The notes under the pieces were generated by a model. It saw only the letters and a program-made list of their open reading frames with translations, had not been told where the DNA came from and did not search any database. This document shows, piece by piece, positions 5,324 to 5,877 of a stretch of 5,877 nucleotides of DNA. The DNA is from Myxococcota bacterium (GTDB lineage Bacteria > Myxococcota > UBA4151): positions 1 through 5,877 of the forward strand of contig JAPKCE010000137.1 of assembly GCA_028823075.1 (NCBI GenBank). The letters are read 5' to 3'. Numbering within the stretch: the stretch's first letter is position 1; each line of letters begins with the position of its first letter. A program made the position numbers and the translations under genes.

Positions 5324-5877
5324 CGCTCAAGCTCCGCATGGCGCTTTTGGGACCATTCTTGACAGGCAGTATCACCCGTTTTGGCGCAGAGTTCGGCGAG
5401 CTGTTTTGCTGCTCGGCTAAGGCCGGCAAAATCGCCGTGCCCAAACGACGCGAGCACACTGCGATGCGGTTTGAGCGCCTTGCGCAGCCAGACAATACGC
5501 TCGGCGTCGGTGGGCGCGCTTGCTGCAAGCGCGAGCATGGCGCGGCGGCCCCGGGAGCCTTCGGGGTCTGCCGCCACAACACGCTGCCAAAGCCCTAAGC
5601 TCTGCGGCGCCGAGGCGTTCTTTGCGGCTCCCAGCCAAAGCGCTGAATCGAGTAAAAAATGCTTGCCAAACCATGCCTTGCTCACCTGCATGCGGGCTGG
5701 GCGTTGGGAGGCGGTGGCGTCGGACAAATAACGTTCGGCTAGGCTCAAGGTATGGGGCGACTGAGGGTCTAGGGCGATGGCGATCGTAAGCGCCGGACCC
5801 GGGGTTTGCGTCGTTGTTTGTAAGCAAAAATATGCTCTTCTGGCTGCTCGCAACCGCCACATACTTTCTGTTTTTTG
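5320..5877 (-). CDS. Helical TPR-like protein, 5' end probably outside the window
   Basis: The frame is open from the right window edge to the TGA at 5320. An ATG at 5862 would give 180 residues, but it has no ribosome binding site and the frame continues upstream of it, so this is more likely the C-terminal part of a longer protein. The visible part is Ala/Leu/Arg-rich and almost entirely helical, with helix pairs that look like tetratricopeptide repeats, for example L-W-Q-R-V-V-A-A-D-P-E-G (91-102) followed by an Ala-rich helix, and I-V-W-L-R-K-A-L (123-130). Two cysteines near the end (159 and 167) flank K-T-G-D-T-A. No signal peptide or catalytic motif is visible. Its stop overlaps the ABC1 start by 4 bases (ATGA), so it is co-translated with the transporter and may act as a scaffold or adaptor for it; that role is inference. 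No named family recognised. Confidence 0.7.
   Translation of the reverse strand, partial: QKTESMWRLRAARRAYFCLQTTTQTPGPALTIAIALDPQSPHTLSLAERYLSDATASQRPARMQVSKAWFGKHFLLDSALWLGAAKNASAPQSLGLWQRVVAADPEGSRGRRAMLALAASAPTDAERIVWLRKALKPHRSVLASFGHGDFAGLSRAAKQLAELCAKTGDTACQEWSQKRHAELER

Overview
The window is a compact, single-direction stretch of a Gram-negative genome, with every supported gene on the minus strand. It is moderately GC-rich. The proteins imply an outer membrane: an MCE/Mla-type lipid transporter and a lipoprotein with strand-like segments. I would guess a myxobacterium-like or other former 'Deltaproteobacteria' lineage, but that is an inference from gene style and gives no firm taxonomy.

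Layout, read in the direction of transcription (high to low coordinates): (1) the C-terminal part of an Ala-rich helical, TPR-like protein (5877-5320); (2) an ABC ATPase, ABC1 (5323-4625); (3) an MlaE-family permease, P1 (4631-3888); (4) a second, divergent MlaE-family permease, P2 (3887-3174); (5) a second ABC ATPase, ABC2 (3177-2422); (6) one MCE-domain (MlaD-like) protein (2422-1364); (7) fdhD, the formate dehydrogenase sulfurtransferase (1367-576); then, after a 65-base gap, (8) the start of a lipoprotein gene that runs off the left edge (510-1). Genes 1 to 7 overlap by 1 to 7 bases or abut exactly, so they form one translationally coupled operon.

Genes 2 to 6 make a complete MCE lipid ABC transporter in which both usual homodimers have become pairs: two permeases, two ATPases, one MCE protein. 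The ATPases are complementary. ABC1 keeps a consensus signature (LSGGM) but has lost the catalytic Walker B glutamate (D-G instead of D-E) and the Q-loop glutamine. ABC2 keeps both of those but has a broken signature (LGPGI). In a head-to-tail heterodimer this gives one fully consensus ATP site and one degenerate site. That architecture is well known in heterodimeric ABC exporters and CFTR; I do not know it as described for MCE/Mla importers or exporters. It is the main finding.

The window shows no RNA genes, mobile elements, CRISPR arrays or convincing terminators. The only non-coding stretch is the 65-base gap between fdhD and the lipoprotein gene.
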